Shown here piece after piece: positions 1 to 7,515 of a DNA stretch of 16,735 nt (position 1 is the first letter of the stretch; every line of letters starts with the position of its first letter). The stretch lies in assembly GCA_028876585.1 (NCBI GenBank), contig JAGWRL010000234.1, forward strand, positions 1 through 16,735, in the 5' to 3' direction. The stretch comes from Pseudomonadota bacterium (GTDB lineage: Bacteria; Pseudomonadota; Alphaproteobacteria; Rhizobiales; Beijerinckiaceae). The notes under the pieces are model-generated. The model was not told the DNA's origin, ran no database searches, and saw only the letters and a list, made by a program, of their open reading frames with translations. Made by a program: the position numbers and the translations under genes.

Positions 1-863
1 AGAACTACGATTTCAGCGACGTCGATATCTGCCTGATGTCGGCGGGCGGCGACGTGTCGAAGGAATGGTCGCCGAAGATTGCCGCGCAGGGCGCGGTGGT
101 GATCGATAACTCCTCGGCATGGCGTTACGATTCCGACGTGCCGCTGGTCGTGCCGGAAGTGAACGCCGATGCGGCTGCGGGCTTCACCAAGCGCAACATC
201 ATCGCCAACCCGAACTGCTCGACCGCGCAACTCGTCGTCGCGCTGAAGCCGCTGCATGACAAGGCCAGGATCAAGCGCGTCGTGGTCTCGACCTATCAAT
301 CCGTCTCCGGCGCCGGCAAGGACGCCATGGACGAATTGTTCCAGCAGACCCGCGCGGTGTTCGTGAATGACCCCGTGGAGTCGAAGAAGTTCCCCAAGCG
401 CATCGCCTTCAACCTCATTCCGCAGATCGACGTGTTCATGGAGGACGGCTCGACCAAGGAAGAGTGGAAGATGGTGATGGAGACCAAGAAGATCCTCGAC
501 CCCAAGATCAAGCTGACCGCGACCTGCGTGCGCGTTCCGGTGTTCATCAGCCATGCGGAATCGGTCAATGTCGAGTTCGAGCGCCCGATCTCGGCCGACG
601 AGGCGCGCGACATCCTGCGCGAGGCGCCGGGCTGCCTGGTGATCGACCGGCGCGAGCCCGGCGGCTACATCACCCCGCACGAGGCGGCCGGCGAGGACGC
701 GACCTACATCAGCCGCATCCGCGAGGACCCGACGATCGACAACGGCCTCAATTTCTGGTGCGTGTCGGACAATCTGCGCAAGGGCGCGGCGCTCAACGCG
801 GTGCAGATCGCCGAGGTGCTGGTCAATCGCGGCTGGCTGAAGCCGCGCAAGGCGGCGGCGTAA
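1..863 (+). CDS. asd: Aspartate-semialdehyde dehydrogenase, 3' part (5' end cut by window edge)
   Basis: This enzyme reduces L-aspartyl-4-phosphate to L-aspartate semialdehyde with NADPH in the cytoplasm. It is the branch point to lysine/diaminopimelate, threonine, methionine and isoleucine. The reading frame is open from base 3 (codons reading NYDFSDVDICLMSAGG), so the ATG at 36 is internal. About 286 codons are visible of the roughly 340-345 usual for the family, and the missing part is the N-terminal NADP-binding GxxGxxG region. The active-site cysteine lies in NPNCSTAQ, with Cys at 216-218. The VSTYQSVSGAG segment and the substrate-binding VPVFISHAESVNVEF segment with its conserved His are both present. 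The C-terminus looks complete, ending LKPRKAAA. It converges on the hicA-hicB pair, with 84 bp between them. The identification is secure; only the upstream part is unseen. Confidence 0.96.
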   Translation, partial: NYDFSDVDICLMSAGGDVSKEWSPKIAAQGAVVIDNSSAWRYDSDVPLVVPEVNADAAAGFTKRNIIANPNCSTAQLVVALKPLHDKARIKRVVVSTYQSVSGAGKDAMDELFQQTRAVFVNDPVESKKFPKRIAFNLIPQIDVFMEDGSTKEEWKMVMETKKILDPKIKLTATCVRVPVFISHAESVNVEFERPISADEARDILREAPGCLVIDRREPGGYITPHEAAGEDATYISRIREDPTIDNGLNFWCVSDNLRKGAALNAVQIAEVLVNRGWLKPRKAAA

Positions 864-916
864 GCGACGCGCGCTCGCGGGCGAGTTTGGACGCAACGCC
901 AATCTCGTTCGCGGCT

Positions 917-943
917 GCGCCGGGGGGCGGCTGAACCCGGCGC
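917..943. terminator. GC-rich stem-loop between convergent asd and hicB
   Basis: An 8-bp perfect inverted repeat (GCGCCGGG at 917-924, CCCGGCGC at 936-943) with an 11-nt loop sits in the 84-bp gap between the 3' ends of asd and hicB. The position suits a shared bidirectional terminator. There is no T-run on either side, so intrinsic termination is only inferred, and in such GC-rich DNA a chance hairpin is possible. Confidence 0.35.
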
Positions 944-947
944 GCGG

Positions 948-1298
948 CTACGCCTCGATTTTCTCCGCCGCAGCCGCCAACGCCTCTTCGCCCCATTGGT
1001 TCAGGCTCTTGCCGGCGAGTTGCGCGGCCAAAGCGGCGCGGGCGTGCACCTCGGGCGAAATGCGGAACATGACGTTGCCGGAATAGGGCTTTTCCGGCGC
1101 CTTGCCCGCCCGTTCGCAGGTCGCGACGTAATCGTCGACGGCTTCATGAAACGCCTGGACAAGATTGGCGACGCTGTCGGCATGGAAGCCGACGACGTCG
1201 TTGACGCCGGCCAGCCTTCCCACGAACAGCCCATCGTCGGCGTCAAATTCGACGCGGGCGAAATATCCATTGTAGGACATGGTGTTGGTCGCGGTCAT
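948..1298 (-). CDS. hicB: HicB family type II antitoxin
   Basis: The 116-residue protein is the antitoxin partner of HicA. The N-terminal half (about residues 8-65, YNGYFARVEFDADDGLFVGR through FHEAVDDYVATC) is the partly degraded RNase-H-like HicB fold that binds the toxin. The C-terminal part (about 76-110, VMFRISPEVHARAALAAQ then SLNQWGEEAL) is an Arc/MetJ-like ribbon-helix-helix DNA-binding segment, as in the RHH class of HicB. Its ATG overlaps the hicA stop by four bases (ATGA on the minus strand, 1295-1298). The order is therefore toxin first, antitoxin second, with likely translational coupling. By family behaviour the RHH segment should autorepress the promoter upstream of hicA. The assignment is strong from domain architecture and from the HicA neighbour. 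Confidence 0.88.
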   Translation of the reverse strand: MTATNTMSYNGYFARVEFDADDGLFVGRLAGVNDVVGFHADSVANLVQAFHEAVDDYVATCERAGKAPEKPYSGNVMFRISPEVHARAALAAQLAGKSLNQWGEEALAAAAEKIEA

Positions 1299-1549
1299 GG
1301 CGTGACTCCGATCTTGGTGAGGTATTCGCGCGCGTCACGAACCTGGTAGTGTTTGGCTTCCTTGGCGGGGTGAGGCCGGTGGAACGAGGCGACGACGCCG
1401 TTGTGTTCAAACCGGACCCGTGAGCCGTCGCCCTCGATGACGCGGCAGCCCAAGGCGAGGAACAGGCTTTCGATCTCCGCCCATACGAGCGTACCCGACG
1501 TCGGCTTCGCAAAGATCGCGGAAAGCGTGGCCCGGTGCTTGCGGTTCAT
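1295..1549 (-). CDS. hicA: HicA family type II toxin (mRNA interferase)
   Basis: The 84-residue basic protein has the dsRBD-like HicA fold; family members cleave mRNA independently of the ribosome. It matches a subgroup recognisable by GSRVRFEHNGVVASFHRPHP followed by KHYQVRDAREYL. Classical HicA proteins carry a catalytic His directly after the Gly-Ser (GSH). Here that position is Arg (GSR), and the nearby histidines are in FEHNG and HRPHP, so the catalytic residue probably differs or shifts. No Shine-Dalgarno sequence precedes the ATG at 1549. A possible -10 ends only 6 nt upstream, which would give a leaderless mRNA. The gene forms a bicistron with hicB through a 4-bp overlap. It diverges from the TPR gene across a 181-bp gap. 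Confidence 0.86.
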   Translation of the reverse strand: MNRKHRATLSAIFAKPTSGTLVWAEIESLFLALGCRVIEGDGSRVRFEHNGVVASFHRPHPAKEAKHYQVRDAREYLTKIGVTP

Positions 1550-1555
1550 GCAAGC

Positions 1556-1596
1556 AATGTAGCCGAAAAGTCGGTCGTCTGCAAGCGCAAAGCGCT
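1556..1596 (-). promoter_or_regulatory. Candidate hicA promoter with overlapping inverted repeat
   Basis: Read on the minus strand, TTGCAG (1584-1579), a 17-nt spacer and TACATT (1561-1556) resemble a sigma-70 -35/-10 pair, with 3/6 and 4/6 consensus matches. An AGCGC-AAA-GCGCT inverted repeat (1584-1596) touches the -35 and could be the HicB operator. Transcription would start at or next to the hicA ATG. The elements are weak individually; this is inference from position and spacing. Confidence 0.33.
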
Positions 1597-1730
1597 AGCA
1601 TAACTATCGCCCCTCAGCCGCGCAGACCGGGCGGCGCTGCTCGCTTTCCCGCGCTGAGCGTGATATCGGGCGGCCTTCGCGACGAACGCCGACCGGCGCG
1701 CCGCAAGGGTCAAGCGAGTTCAGCAGGGCG

Positions 1731-2384
1731 ATGAGCGATATTTTCCAGGAAGTCGACGAGGAGGTCCGGCGCGACAAGGCCGTCGAATTCTGGACCCGGC
1801 ACCAGAACGCCATCCTCGCCCTCGCCATCGCCATCGTGCTGGCGACGGCGGGCTATCGGTTCTGGCAATATCGCGAGACGCAGGCGCGCGAGGCCGCCGG
1901 GGCGGCGTTCCAGACCGCGTTGCGGCTCGACGCCAGCGGCAAGCCGGACGAGGCGCGCGCCGCGCTCGGCAAGCTGCAACAGGAGGCGCCGCGCGGCTAC
2001 GCCAACCTCAGCCGCTTCGTCGAGGCGGGGCTGACCCTGAAGAAAGACCCCAAGGCGGGCGTCACCGCCTATGACGCGCTCGCCGCCGACGCGTCGCTCG
2101 ATCCCCTGCTGCGCGACACCGCCAAACTGCGCGCGGCGCTGGCGCGGCTCAATATCGGCGAGACCGACGCGGCCCGCGCCGCGCTCGACCAGCTCGCGGG
2201 CGCCGGCCCCTATCGCAGCACGGCGGCGCTGACGCTGGCCTCGCTGGCGATCGCGGCCAAGGACTGGCCCGGCGCCGGCAAATGGCTGGCGCAGGTGCTC
2301 GGCGACGCGCAGGCGCCGCAGGCCGACCGGCAGACCGCGCAAGGGCTGCTCGGCCTCGTCGCCTCGCAGTCGCCCAAGCCTTGA
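1731..2384 (+). CDS. YfgM-like membrane-anchored tetratricopeptide protein
   Basis: The 217-residue protein starts with a short charged cytoplasmic segment ([21 protein letters not shown]) and has a single membrane helix at about residues 26-45. The rest is an alanine-rich alpha-helical region with degenerate TPR-like repeats (for example [17 protein letters not shown] and [20 protein letters not shown]), predicted to lie on the periplasmic side. This is the architecture of the TPR_21/YfgM family. The E. coli member is an ancillary SecYEG translocon subunit linked to periplasmic chaperone networks. The alphaproteobacterial role is less clear, so no gene symbol is given. Location directly upstream of der is a common arrangement and supports the call. 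The TGA stop abuts or overlaps the der start, suggesting co-transcription. The ATG at 1731 is preferred because its N-terminus fits the family. Confidence 0.86.
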   Translation: MSDIFQEVDEEVRRDKAVEFWTRHQNAILALAIAIVLATAGYRFWQYRETQAREAAGAAFQTALRLDASGKPDEARAALGKLQQEAPRGYANLSRFVEAGLTLKKDPKAGVTAYDALAADASLDPLLRDTAKLRAALARLNIGETDAARAALDQLAGAGPYRSTAALTLASLAIAAKDWPGAGKWLAQVLGDAQAPQADRQTAQGLLGLVASQSPKP

Positions 2385-2389
2385 GCGCC

Positions 2390-3796
2390 GTGATCCCGAA
2401 AGTCGCCATCATCGGCCGGCCCAACGTCGGCAAATCGACGCTGTTCAACCGGCTCGTCGGCCAGAAGCTTGCGCTGGTGGACGACCAGCCCGGCGTCACC
2501 CGCGACCGGCGCGAGGGCGAGGCGCATCTGGGCGACCTCAGCTTCACCATCATCGACACCGCCGGGCTGGAGGAGGGCGATCCCGCTTCGCTCGCCGGGC
2601 GGATGCGGGCGCAGACCGAGGTGGCGCTGTCGGATTGCGACGCGGTGCTGTTCATGTTCGACGCGCGCGTCGGCGTCACCGGCGCCGACCGCCATTTCGC
2701 GCAGGCCTTGCGCCGGATCGACAAGCCGATTCTGCTGCTCGCCAACAAGGCCGAGGGCGCGGCCGGGCGCGGCGGCGTGCTCGACGCTTATGAACTCGGC
2801 CTTGGCGAGCCGATCGCGATTTCCTCCGAACATGGCGAGGGCACCTCCGACCTCTACGAGGCGCTGCGGGCGGTGCTGCCGGCCTCCGCGCACGAGGAGG
2901 CGGAGGAAGATGAGGCGGAACCCGATTTCGACGACGAGGAGGACGGCCCGCCGGTCGACCCGACCAAGCCGATCCGCATCGCCGTGCTCGGACGTCCCAA
3001 CGCCGGCAAATCGACGCTGCTGAACCGCATTCTCGGCGAAAACCGGCTGCTGACTGGCCCCGAGCCCGGCCTCACCCGCGACTCGATCGAATTGAGCGCG
3101 CGCTGGGGCGAGCGCGAGCTAAAACTGTTCGACACGGCGGGGCTGCGGCGCAAGGCGCGCGTGGTCGGCAAGCTGGAAAAGCTGGCGGTGGCGGACGCGC
3201 TGCGGGCGGTGCGCTTCGCCGAAGTGGTGATCTTGCTGCTCGACGCGACGATCCCGTTTGAAAAGCAGGACCTGACGCTGGCCGATCTCGCCGAGCGCGA
3301 GGGCCGGGCGGTGGTGTTCGGCCTCAACAAATGGGATCTGGTCGAGAACAAGAGCCTGGCGGCGCAGACGTTGCGCGCCGAGGCCGACCGGCTGCTGCCG
3401 CAATTGCGCGGCGCGCGGGTGATCCCGCTGTCGGGCCTGACCGGCGCGCATCTCGACAAATTGATGGAGGCGGTGTTCCAGACCCACGAGACCTGGAACC
3501 GGCGCATCTCCACCGGCCGGCTTAACCGCTGGCTGGCGCCGGTGATCGACGCGACGCCGCCGCCGGCGGTGTCCGGCCGACGGGTGAAAATCCGCTACAT
3601 GACGCAGCCGAAATCGCGGCCGCCGTTCTTCGTGTTGTTCGGCAATCAGGTCGATTCGATCCCCGAGAGCTATAAGCGCTTCCTCATCAACGGTTTGCGA
3701 GAGACGTTCCAGTTGCAGGGGGTGCCGATCCGGCTGTCGATGCGCGGCGGCGGCGAGAACCCTTACGCGCGCAAGCCCGGCAGGAAAATTCGGTGA
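2390..3796 (+). CDS. der: Ribosome-assembly GTPase Der (EngA)
   Basis: Der is an essential double-GTPase that acts in 50S subunit maturation. Counting from the GTG at 2390 (468 residues), G domain 1 has GRPNVGKS (9-16), DTAG (56-59) and NKAE (119-122). An acidic linker rich in Glu and Asp follows (about 165-190). G domain 2 has GRPNAGKS (201-208), DTAG (248-251) and NKWD (313-316), and a KH-like domain closes the protein ([20 protein letters not shown] region). The first domain's NKAE instead of NKxD is a variation I recall from alphaproteobacterial Der. The start is uncertain: TTG at 2381, overlapping the preceding stop as TTGA, would add three residues, and neither start has a clear ribosome-binding site. 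The upstream open frame back to 2282 lies inside the TPR gene and is discarded. A small bulged hairpin just downstream (3816-3834) has no T-run. Confidence 0.96.
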   Translation: MIPKVAIIGRPNVGKSTLFNRLVGQKLALVDDQPGVTRDRREGEAHLGDLSFTIIDTAGLEEGDPASLAGRMRAQTEVALSDCDAVLFMFDARVGVTGADRHFAQALRRIDKPILLLANKAEGAAGRGGVLDAYELGLGEPIAISSEHGEGTSDLYEALRAVLPASAHEEAEEDEAEPDFDDEEDGPPVDPTKPIRIAVLGRPNAGKSTLLNRILGENRLLTGPEPGLTRDSIELSARWGERELKLFDTAGLRRKARVVGKLEKLAVADALRAVRFAEVVILLLDATIPFEKQDLTLADLAEREGRAVVFGLNKWDLVENKSLAAQTLRAEADRLLPQLRGARVIPLSGLTGAHLDKLMEAVFQTHETWNRRISTGRLNRWLAPVIDATPPPAVSGRRVKIRYMTQPKSRPPFFVLFGNQVDSIPESYKRFLINGLRETFQLQGVPIRLSMRGGGENPYARKPGRKIR

Positions 3797-4008
3797 GCCT
3801 CGACTCGCGCGCGCCCGCGTGGCAAACCAGCGCGACGCGATCGGGCGCAAACGTCGTTGCGAGCGTGAGCCGAAGCAATCATGGCGTCGCAGTTGCTGAC
3901 TGACTGGCAAGCCCTCGATTCCCCGGCGCTGCACGGCCCGGCTTGGAGCGCCCTGACGGCGTCGCGGCGAGGCGAACTGTGTTGGGCGACCGGCTGCGGG
4001 AGCGCATC

Positions 4009-4347
4009 ATGACCAAAATCGAGATTGTCCCCGTCAAGGGCCGCGTCGTCGTCCGCTGGCGCGGTCACGCGCTGGTCGACACGAAAGCCGCGCTGGAATT
4101 GCGCGAGGGGGTCTATCCGCCCGTGCTTTATCTGCCGCGCGAGGACGCGGACATGGCGTTCTTCGCGCCGAGCGCGCATCATACGACCTGCCCGCACAAG
4201 GGGCTGGCGAGTTATTTTCATCTCAACGACGAGGCGGGACGGGTGGACAACGCGGTATGGAGCTACGAGACGCCGAACGCCGGCGTCGAGGCGATCGCCG
4301 GGCGGCTCGCCTTCTACGCCGACCGGGTCGAGATCGTGCGCGCCTGA
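4009..4347 (+). CDS. DUF427 (PF04248) family protein
   Basis: The 112-residue protein is a small all-beta DUF427 protein of unknown biochemical function. It shows the family features VVVRWRGHALVDTKAALEL, then VYPPVLYLPREDAD, the HHTTCPHKGLASYF signature with conserved Cys and His, and the YADRVEIV C-terminus. The ATG at 4009 is chosen because the family N-terminus begins at this point. An in-frame extension to 3943 would add an unrelated arginine-rich stretch. The stop is separated by one base from the ATG of the acyl-CoA synthetase gene (TGA-C-ATG), so the two are almost certainly co-transcribed and translationally coupled. DUF427 proteins often accompany unrelated metabolic genes. The pairing hints at a link to acyl-CoA metabolism but does not prove it. 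Confidence 0.86.
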   Translation: MTKIEIVPVKGRVVVRWRGHALVDTKAALELREGVYPPVLYLPREDADMAFFAPSAHHTTCPHKGLASYFHLNDEAGRVDNAVWSYETPNAGVEAIAGRLAFYADRVEIVRA

Positions 4348-4348
4348 C

Positions 4349-6034
4349 ATGCCGACAGCCACGTTCAAATCCGCGCGCGACCTGCTGCTGGCGCTGCGCG
4401 ACAATTACGAATTCGCCCGCTCCGGCTTCCAATGGCCGCGATTGAAGCGGTTCAACTGGGCGCTCGACTGGTTCGACGCCGAACTCGCCAAGGGCGAGAA
4501 CGGCCGCCGGCCGGCGCTGAAAGTGCTGGGCGCCGAGGTGGAGAGCCTCACCTTCGCCGAGCTTTCGGAGGCCTCGTCGCGCGTCGCCAACGGCCTGCGC
4601 GGGCTCGGCGCGAGGCGCGGCGACCGGCTGCTGCTGATGCTCGGCAATGCGCCGGCGTTATGGATCGCCACGCTGGCGGCGATGAAACTCGGCGTGATCG
4701 TGATTCCCGCCACCACGCTGCTGACCGGCGCCGACATCGCCGACCGCATCACGCGCGGCCGCGCCCGCTTCGTCATTGCCGAGGGCGCCTTGGCCGATCG
4801 TTTCGCCGATCTGCCGGCCGAAGTGGTGCGGATCGCGGCGCGCGGCGACGCGCCGCCGGGCTGGCGCGCGTTTGCCGAATTGCTGGCGGCCTCGCCGAAT
4901 TTCAGCGCCGACGGCGTCACCGGCGCGGACGATCCGCTGCTGCTCTATTTCACCTCCGGCACGACGGCGCGGCCGAAACTGGTGATGCACAGCCACACCA
5001 GCTATCCCGTCGGCCATCTCTCAACCATGTTCGGGCTGGGGCTCAAGCCAGGCGACGCGCATCTCAACATTTCCTCGCCCGGCTGGGCGAAACACGCCTG
5101 GTCCAATTTCTTCGCGCCGTGGAATGCCGGCGCCTGCATCCTGGCGCTCGACAAAAGGTTCGACGCGCGCGCCACGCTCGACGACCTCGTGACGCATCAG
5201 GCGACCTCGTTCTGCGCGCCCCCGACAGTGTGGCGCCAGCTGGTGCAATTGCCGCTGGAGGACTGGCGCACCAATTTGCGCGAGCTCAATTCCGCCGGTG
5301 AGCCGCTCAACCCTGAGGTGATCGAGCGCGTGCGCCACGCCTGGGGGCTGCCGTTGCGCGATTCCTACGGCCAGACCGAGACGACGATGTTGGTCGGCAA
5401 TGCGGTGGGCCAGCGCATCGTCGCCGGCTCGATGGGCCGGCCGCTGCCGGGCTACCGCGTCGTGCTGCTCGACATCGACGGGCTGGAGGCGGACGAGGGC
5501 GAAATCGCCATTCCGCTCAATCCGCGCCCGGTCGGGCTGATGCGCGGCTATCAGGACGACGAGGGCGCGCTGCGTCCGGTCGAGGGCGGCTATTACCGCA
5601 CCGGCGACGTCGCCACGCGCGACGCCGCCGGCTTCATCACCTATGTCGGGCGCGCCGACGACGTGTTCAAATCCAACGATTACCGCCTCAGCCCGTTTGA
5701 GTTGGAGAGCGCGCTGATCGAACATCCCGCCGTCGCCGAGGCGGCGGTGGTGCCCGCGCCCGATCCGGCGCGGCTGACGGTGGCCAAGGCGTTCGTGGCG
5801 CTGGCGGAAGGGATTTCGCCGGACCGCGCCACCGCGCTCGCCATTTTCACCTTCCTGCAAACCCGGCTCGCGCCCTACAAGCGCGTGCGGCGGATCGAAT
5901 TCGCGGAGCTGCCGAAGACGATTTCGGGCAAGATCCGCCGCGTCGAATTGCGCGGGCGCGAGGCGGCGCTGGCCAAGGGCGGCGAAAGGGCGGCGGCGGA
6001 GTTCCGGATCGAGGATTTTCCGGAACTGCGGTAG
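4349..6034 (+). CDS. AMP-dependent acyl-CoA synthetase, medium-chain (MACS)-like
   Basis: The 561-residue ANL-superfamily enzyme should activate a carboxylic acid as an acyl-AMP and transfer it to CoA in the cytoplasm. The phosphate-binding loop TSGTTARPK is at 202-210. The GWAKHAW segment is typical of medium-chain or aryl-acid ligases. YGQTET (A5 motif), YRTGD (A7), the hinge region GRADDVFKSNDYRLSP and the catalytic lysine in PKTISGKIRR (Lys528) are all present, so the enzyme looks intact. The ATG at 4349, one base after the DUF427 stop, fits family length. The open frame continues upstream to 4025, but that part overlaps the DUF427 gene. The substrate cannot be read from sequence: medium-chain, branched or aromatic acids are all possible. 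The 3' end faces the SAF-oxidoreductase gene with only 11 bp between them. Confidence 0.92.
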   Translation: MPTATFKSARDLLLALRDNYEFARSGFQWPRLKRFNWALDWFDAELAKGENGRRPALKVLGAEVESLTFAELSEASSRVANGLRGLGARRGDRLLLMLGNAPALWIATLAAMKLGVIVIPATTLLTGADIADRITRGRARFVIAEGALADRFADLPAEVVRIAARGDAPPGWRAFAELLAASPNFSADGVTGADDPLLLYFTSGTTARPKLVMHSHTSYPVGHLSTMFGLGLKPGDAHLNISSPGWAKHAWSNFFAPWNAGACILALDKRFDARATLDDLVTHQATSFCAPPTVWRQLVQLPLEDWRTNLRELNSAGEPLNPEVIERVRHAWGLPLRDSYGQTETTMLVGNAVGQRIVAGSMGRPLPGYRVVLLDIDGLEADEGEIAIPLNPRPVGLMRGYQDDEGALRPVEGGYYRTGDVATRDAAGFITYVGRADDVFKSNDYRLSPFELESALIEHPAVAEAAVVPAPDPARLTVAKAFVALAEGISPDRATALAIFTFLQTRLAPYKRVRRIEFAELPKTISGKIRRVELRGREAALAKGGERAAAEFRIEDFPELR

Positions 6035-6045
6035 CGGGCGGCGCT

Positions 6046-7386
6046 TTACTTGCCGAAGCTCGCTTCCATCTCGCGGCGCAGGTTCACGACGTCGAGGTCG
6101 TTGGTGAGTTCGACGTCGTCGAAGCTGACGATAGTGTCGCGGGCGACGGGGCGCTTCAGCTTCACGTTGTGGGCGAGGCCGATCGGCAGCGCCTTCAGCG
6201 CCAGGCTCCTTGCGGCGGGGATCGCATTGGCCCAGACGGTGAAGCCGCCCTCGCCGTCGAGCATCTCGCCCGGCTTCAGGTCGCGCTTGGCGGTCGCCAC
6301 CGCGTCGCCGCGGAATTCCAGCGGCGAGCCGGTCGCCTCGCCGCGCAGGGTCACCGACAGGACGCTGACGCTCGTTTCCAGCCCGATCATGTGGAACGGG
6401 CGCCACATCGAGCCGTACCAGCCGGACGGATCGGTTTTCAGGCCGTATTGGTTGAAGCAGGCGCGCGCATATTCGTCGCGCGCCTTGAAGGTGACGAACA
6501 CGCCGAAGCGGATATTGTTGACGACCTCGCGCCCATCCGGCTCCTGGCTGGCGGCGATGTCGACGAGACCGCTGCGGGACAGGCGGCCGCCATCGGCGAC
6601 GGGGCGGAACACGGTGGCGAGGTCGTGCACGCCGGCGGGCGGGAAGGCCAGCCCGTCATCGGGGCAATCGAGGCCGGTGCCGTTGGCGACCGCCGCCATT
6701 TCGATCGCGGCCTTGGTGCCGTCGGTGAACGAATTGTACATCTTCGCGTTGAAATCGCCCTTGGCGACCTGTTCCGCGGTCCAGCCGAAGAAGCCCCACA
6801 CCGTGTCGGGGGTCGAATAGCGGTAGCGCGGCTCAAAATTCATGCCCTTGCCGGCGCTGGTGAGTTCGAAGCCGCAGGCGCGCACCCAATCCACCAGTTC
6901 GCACATGATGGCGGGCTGATCGCCATAGGCCATGGAATAGATCACGCCTTTCGCACGCGCCTTGGCGGCCAGCAGCGGGCCGCACAACACGTCGGCCTCG
7001 ACGTTGACCATGATAATGTGCTTGCCGTTGTCGATCGCGCCGAGCGCGTGGCGCACGCCGGCGATCGGGTGGCCGGTCGCCTCGATCACGCATTCGATCT
7101 CGGGGAAGGCCAGCAGCGCCGCGGCATTGTCGAGGATGCAGGTCGCCCCGGTCTTGACCGCCTCCGCCATCGACCGCGCCGCGTATTTCTCCTCCGGCCA
7201 AAAGACGCGCTTAAACGAAGCGCGCGCGCGGGCGGGATCGAGATCGGCGACGGCGACGATGTGCAGGCCCTCGATACGTTGCGCCTGGGCCAGGATCATC
7301 GAGCCGAACTTGCCCGCGCCGATGAGACCGACCCGAACGGGGCGGCCGGACGCGGCGCGGCGCGCCAGCAGGCTCGACAGATTCAT
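6046..7386 (-). CDS. NAD(P)-binding SAF-domain oxidoreductase, homoserine-dehydrogenase-like / DXR-II (DRL)-like
   Basis: The 446-residue protein opens with a Rossmann fold (VRVGLIGAGKFGSM; GAGKFG at 23-28) and a cofactor-binding VVAVADLDPARAR strand. ECVIEATGHP and GKHIIMVNVEAD follow. It ends in a SAF-like domain (about 355-425, KRDLKPGEMLDGEGG to ARDTIVSFDDVEL). This two-part architecture is that of the proteins annotated as homoserine-dehydrogenase-like with a SAF domain. That family includes the alternative DXP reductoisomerase DRL/DXR-II described in Brucella, plus many paralogues of unknown function. In the setting of a sugar transporter and sugar enzymes, a catabolic sugar-acid or polyol reaction seems more likely than isoprenoid synthesis; this is inference. 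The ATG at 7386 is preferred over the in-frame GTG at 7395 because AGGG lies 8 nt upstream of it. A candidate operator lies about 85 bp upstream. Confidence 0.82.
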   Translation of the reverse strand: MNLSSLLARRAASGRPVRVGLIGAGKFGSMILAQAQRIEGLHIVAVADLDPARARASFKRVFWPEEKYAARSMAEAVKTGATCILDNAAALLAFPEIECVIEATGHPIAGVRHALGAIDNGKHIIMVNVEADVLCGPLLAAKARAKGVIYSMAYGDQPAIMCELVDWVRACGFELTSAGKGMNFEPRYRYSTPDTVWGFFGWTAEQVAKGDFNAKMYNSFTDGTKAAIEMAAVANGTGLDCPDDGLAFPPAGVHDLATVFRPVADGGRLSRSGLVDIAASQEPDGREVVNNIRFGVFVTFKARDEYARACFNQYGLKTDPSGWYGSMWRPFHMIGLETSVSVLSVTLRGEATGSPLEFRGDAVATAKRDLKPGEMLDGEGGFTVWANAIPAARSLALKALPIGLAHNVKLKRPVARDTIVSFDDVELTNDLDVVNLRREMEASFGK

Positions 7387-7444
7387 GCTTTCCACCCTTC
7401 CAGAGTCTCAGCGCCCGAGTTTGCGCTGACTTCGCTGCGGGAAA

Positions 7445-7487
7445 AGCCTACGCCGGAGAGTTCGTGAAGCACAATTCAGAATTGCGC
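7445..7487 (-). promoter_or_regulatory. Candidate operator and promoter for the SAF oxidoreductase gene
   Basis: A perfect 13-bp palindrome, CAATTC-A-GAATTG (7472-7484), extends with one mismatch per side to 19 bp (7469-7487). Reading on the minus strand, TTGTGC (7474-7469) overlaps this palindrome and lies 18 nt before TAGGCT (7450-7445), a weak -35/-10 pair. A repressor bound there would cover the -35. The cognate regulator (LysR, RpiR or GntR nearby) is unknown. The palindrome is seen directly; its function is inferred. Confidence 0.42.
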
Positions 7488-7490
7488 TCC

Positions 7491-7515
7491 GACTGCTTAG
7501 GCTGACTAAACAGTC
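7491..7515 (-). terminator. Stem-loop over the lysR stop codon
   Basis: In the minus-strand RNA, GACUGUUUAG and CUAAGCAGUC can form a 10-bp stem with one U-G wobble and a UCAGC pentaloop. It overlaps the lysR stop codon (7516-7514). In the opposite strand the wobble becomes a C-A mismatch, so the hairpin favours the lysR transcript. No U-run follows, so it may end transcription only weakly or protect the mRNA 3' end. Confidence 0.42.

Noticed and set aside
3816..3834. Bulged hairpin CGCG-TGG-CAAA-CCA-G-CGCG after der, as a terminator
   Set aside because: It has a bulge and no T-run, and similar hairpins are common in this composition. Mentioned under der only.
3881..4012. 43-codon ORF (starting MASQLLTDWQALDSPALHG) that overlaps the DUF427 start as ATGA
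   Set aside because: The overlap geometry is attractive for a leader peptide. There is no ribosome-binding site or recognisable family, and an ORF this short is expected by chance in such DNA.
6035..6045. Search for a terminator between the convergent acyl-CoA synthetase and SAF genes
   Set aside because: Only 11 bases separate the stops, and no symmetric element fits there.
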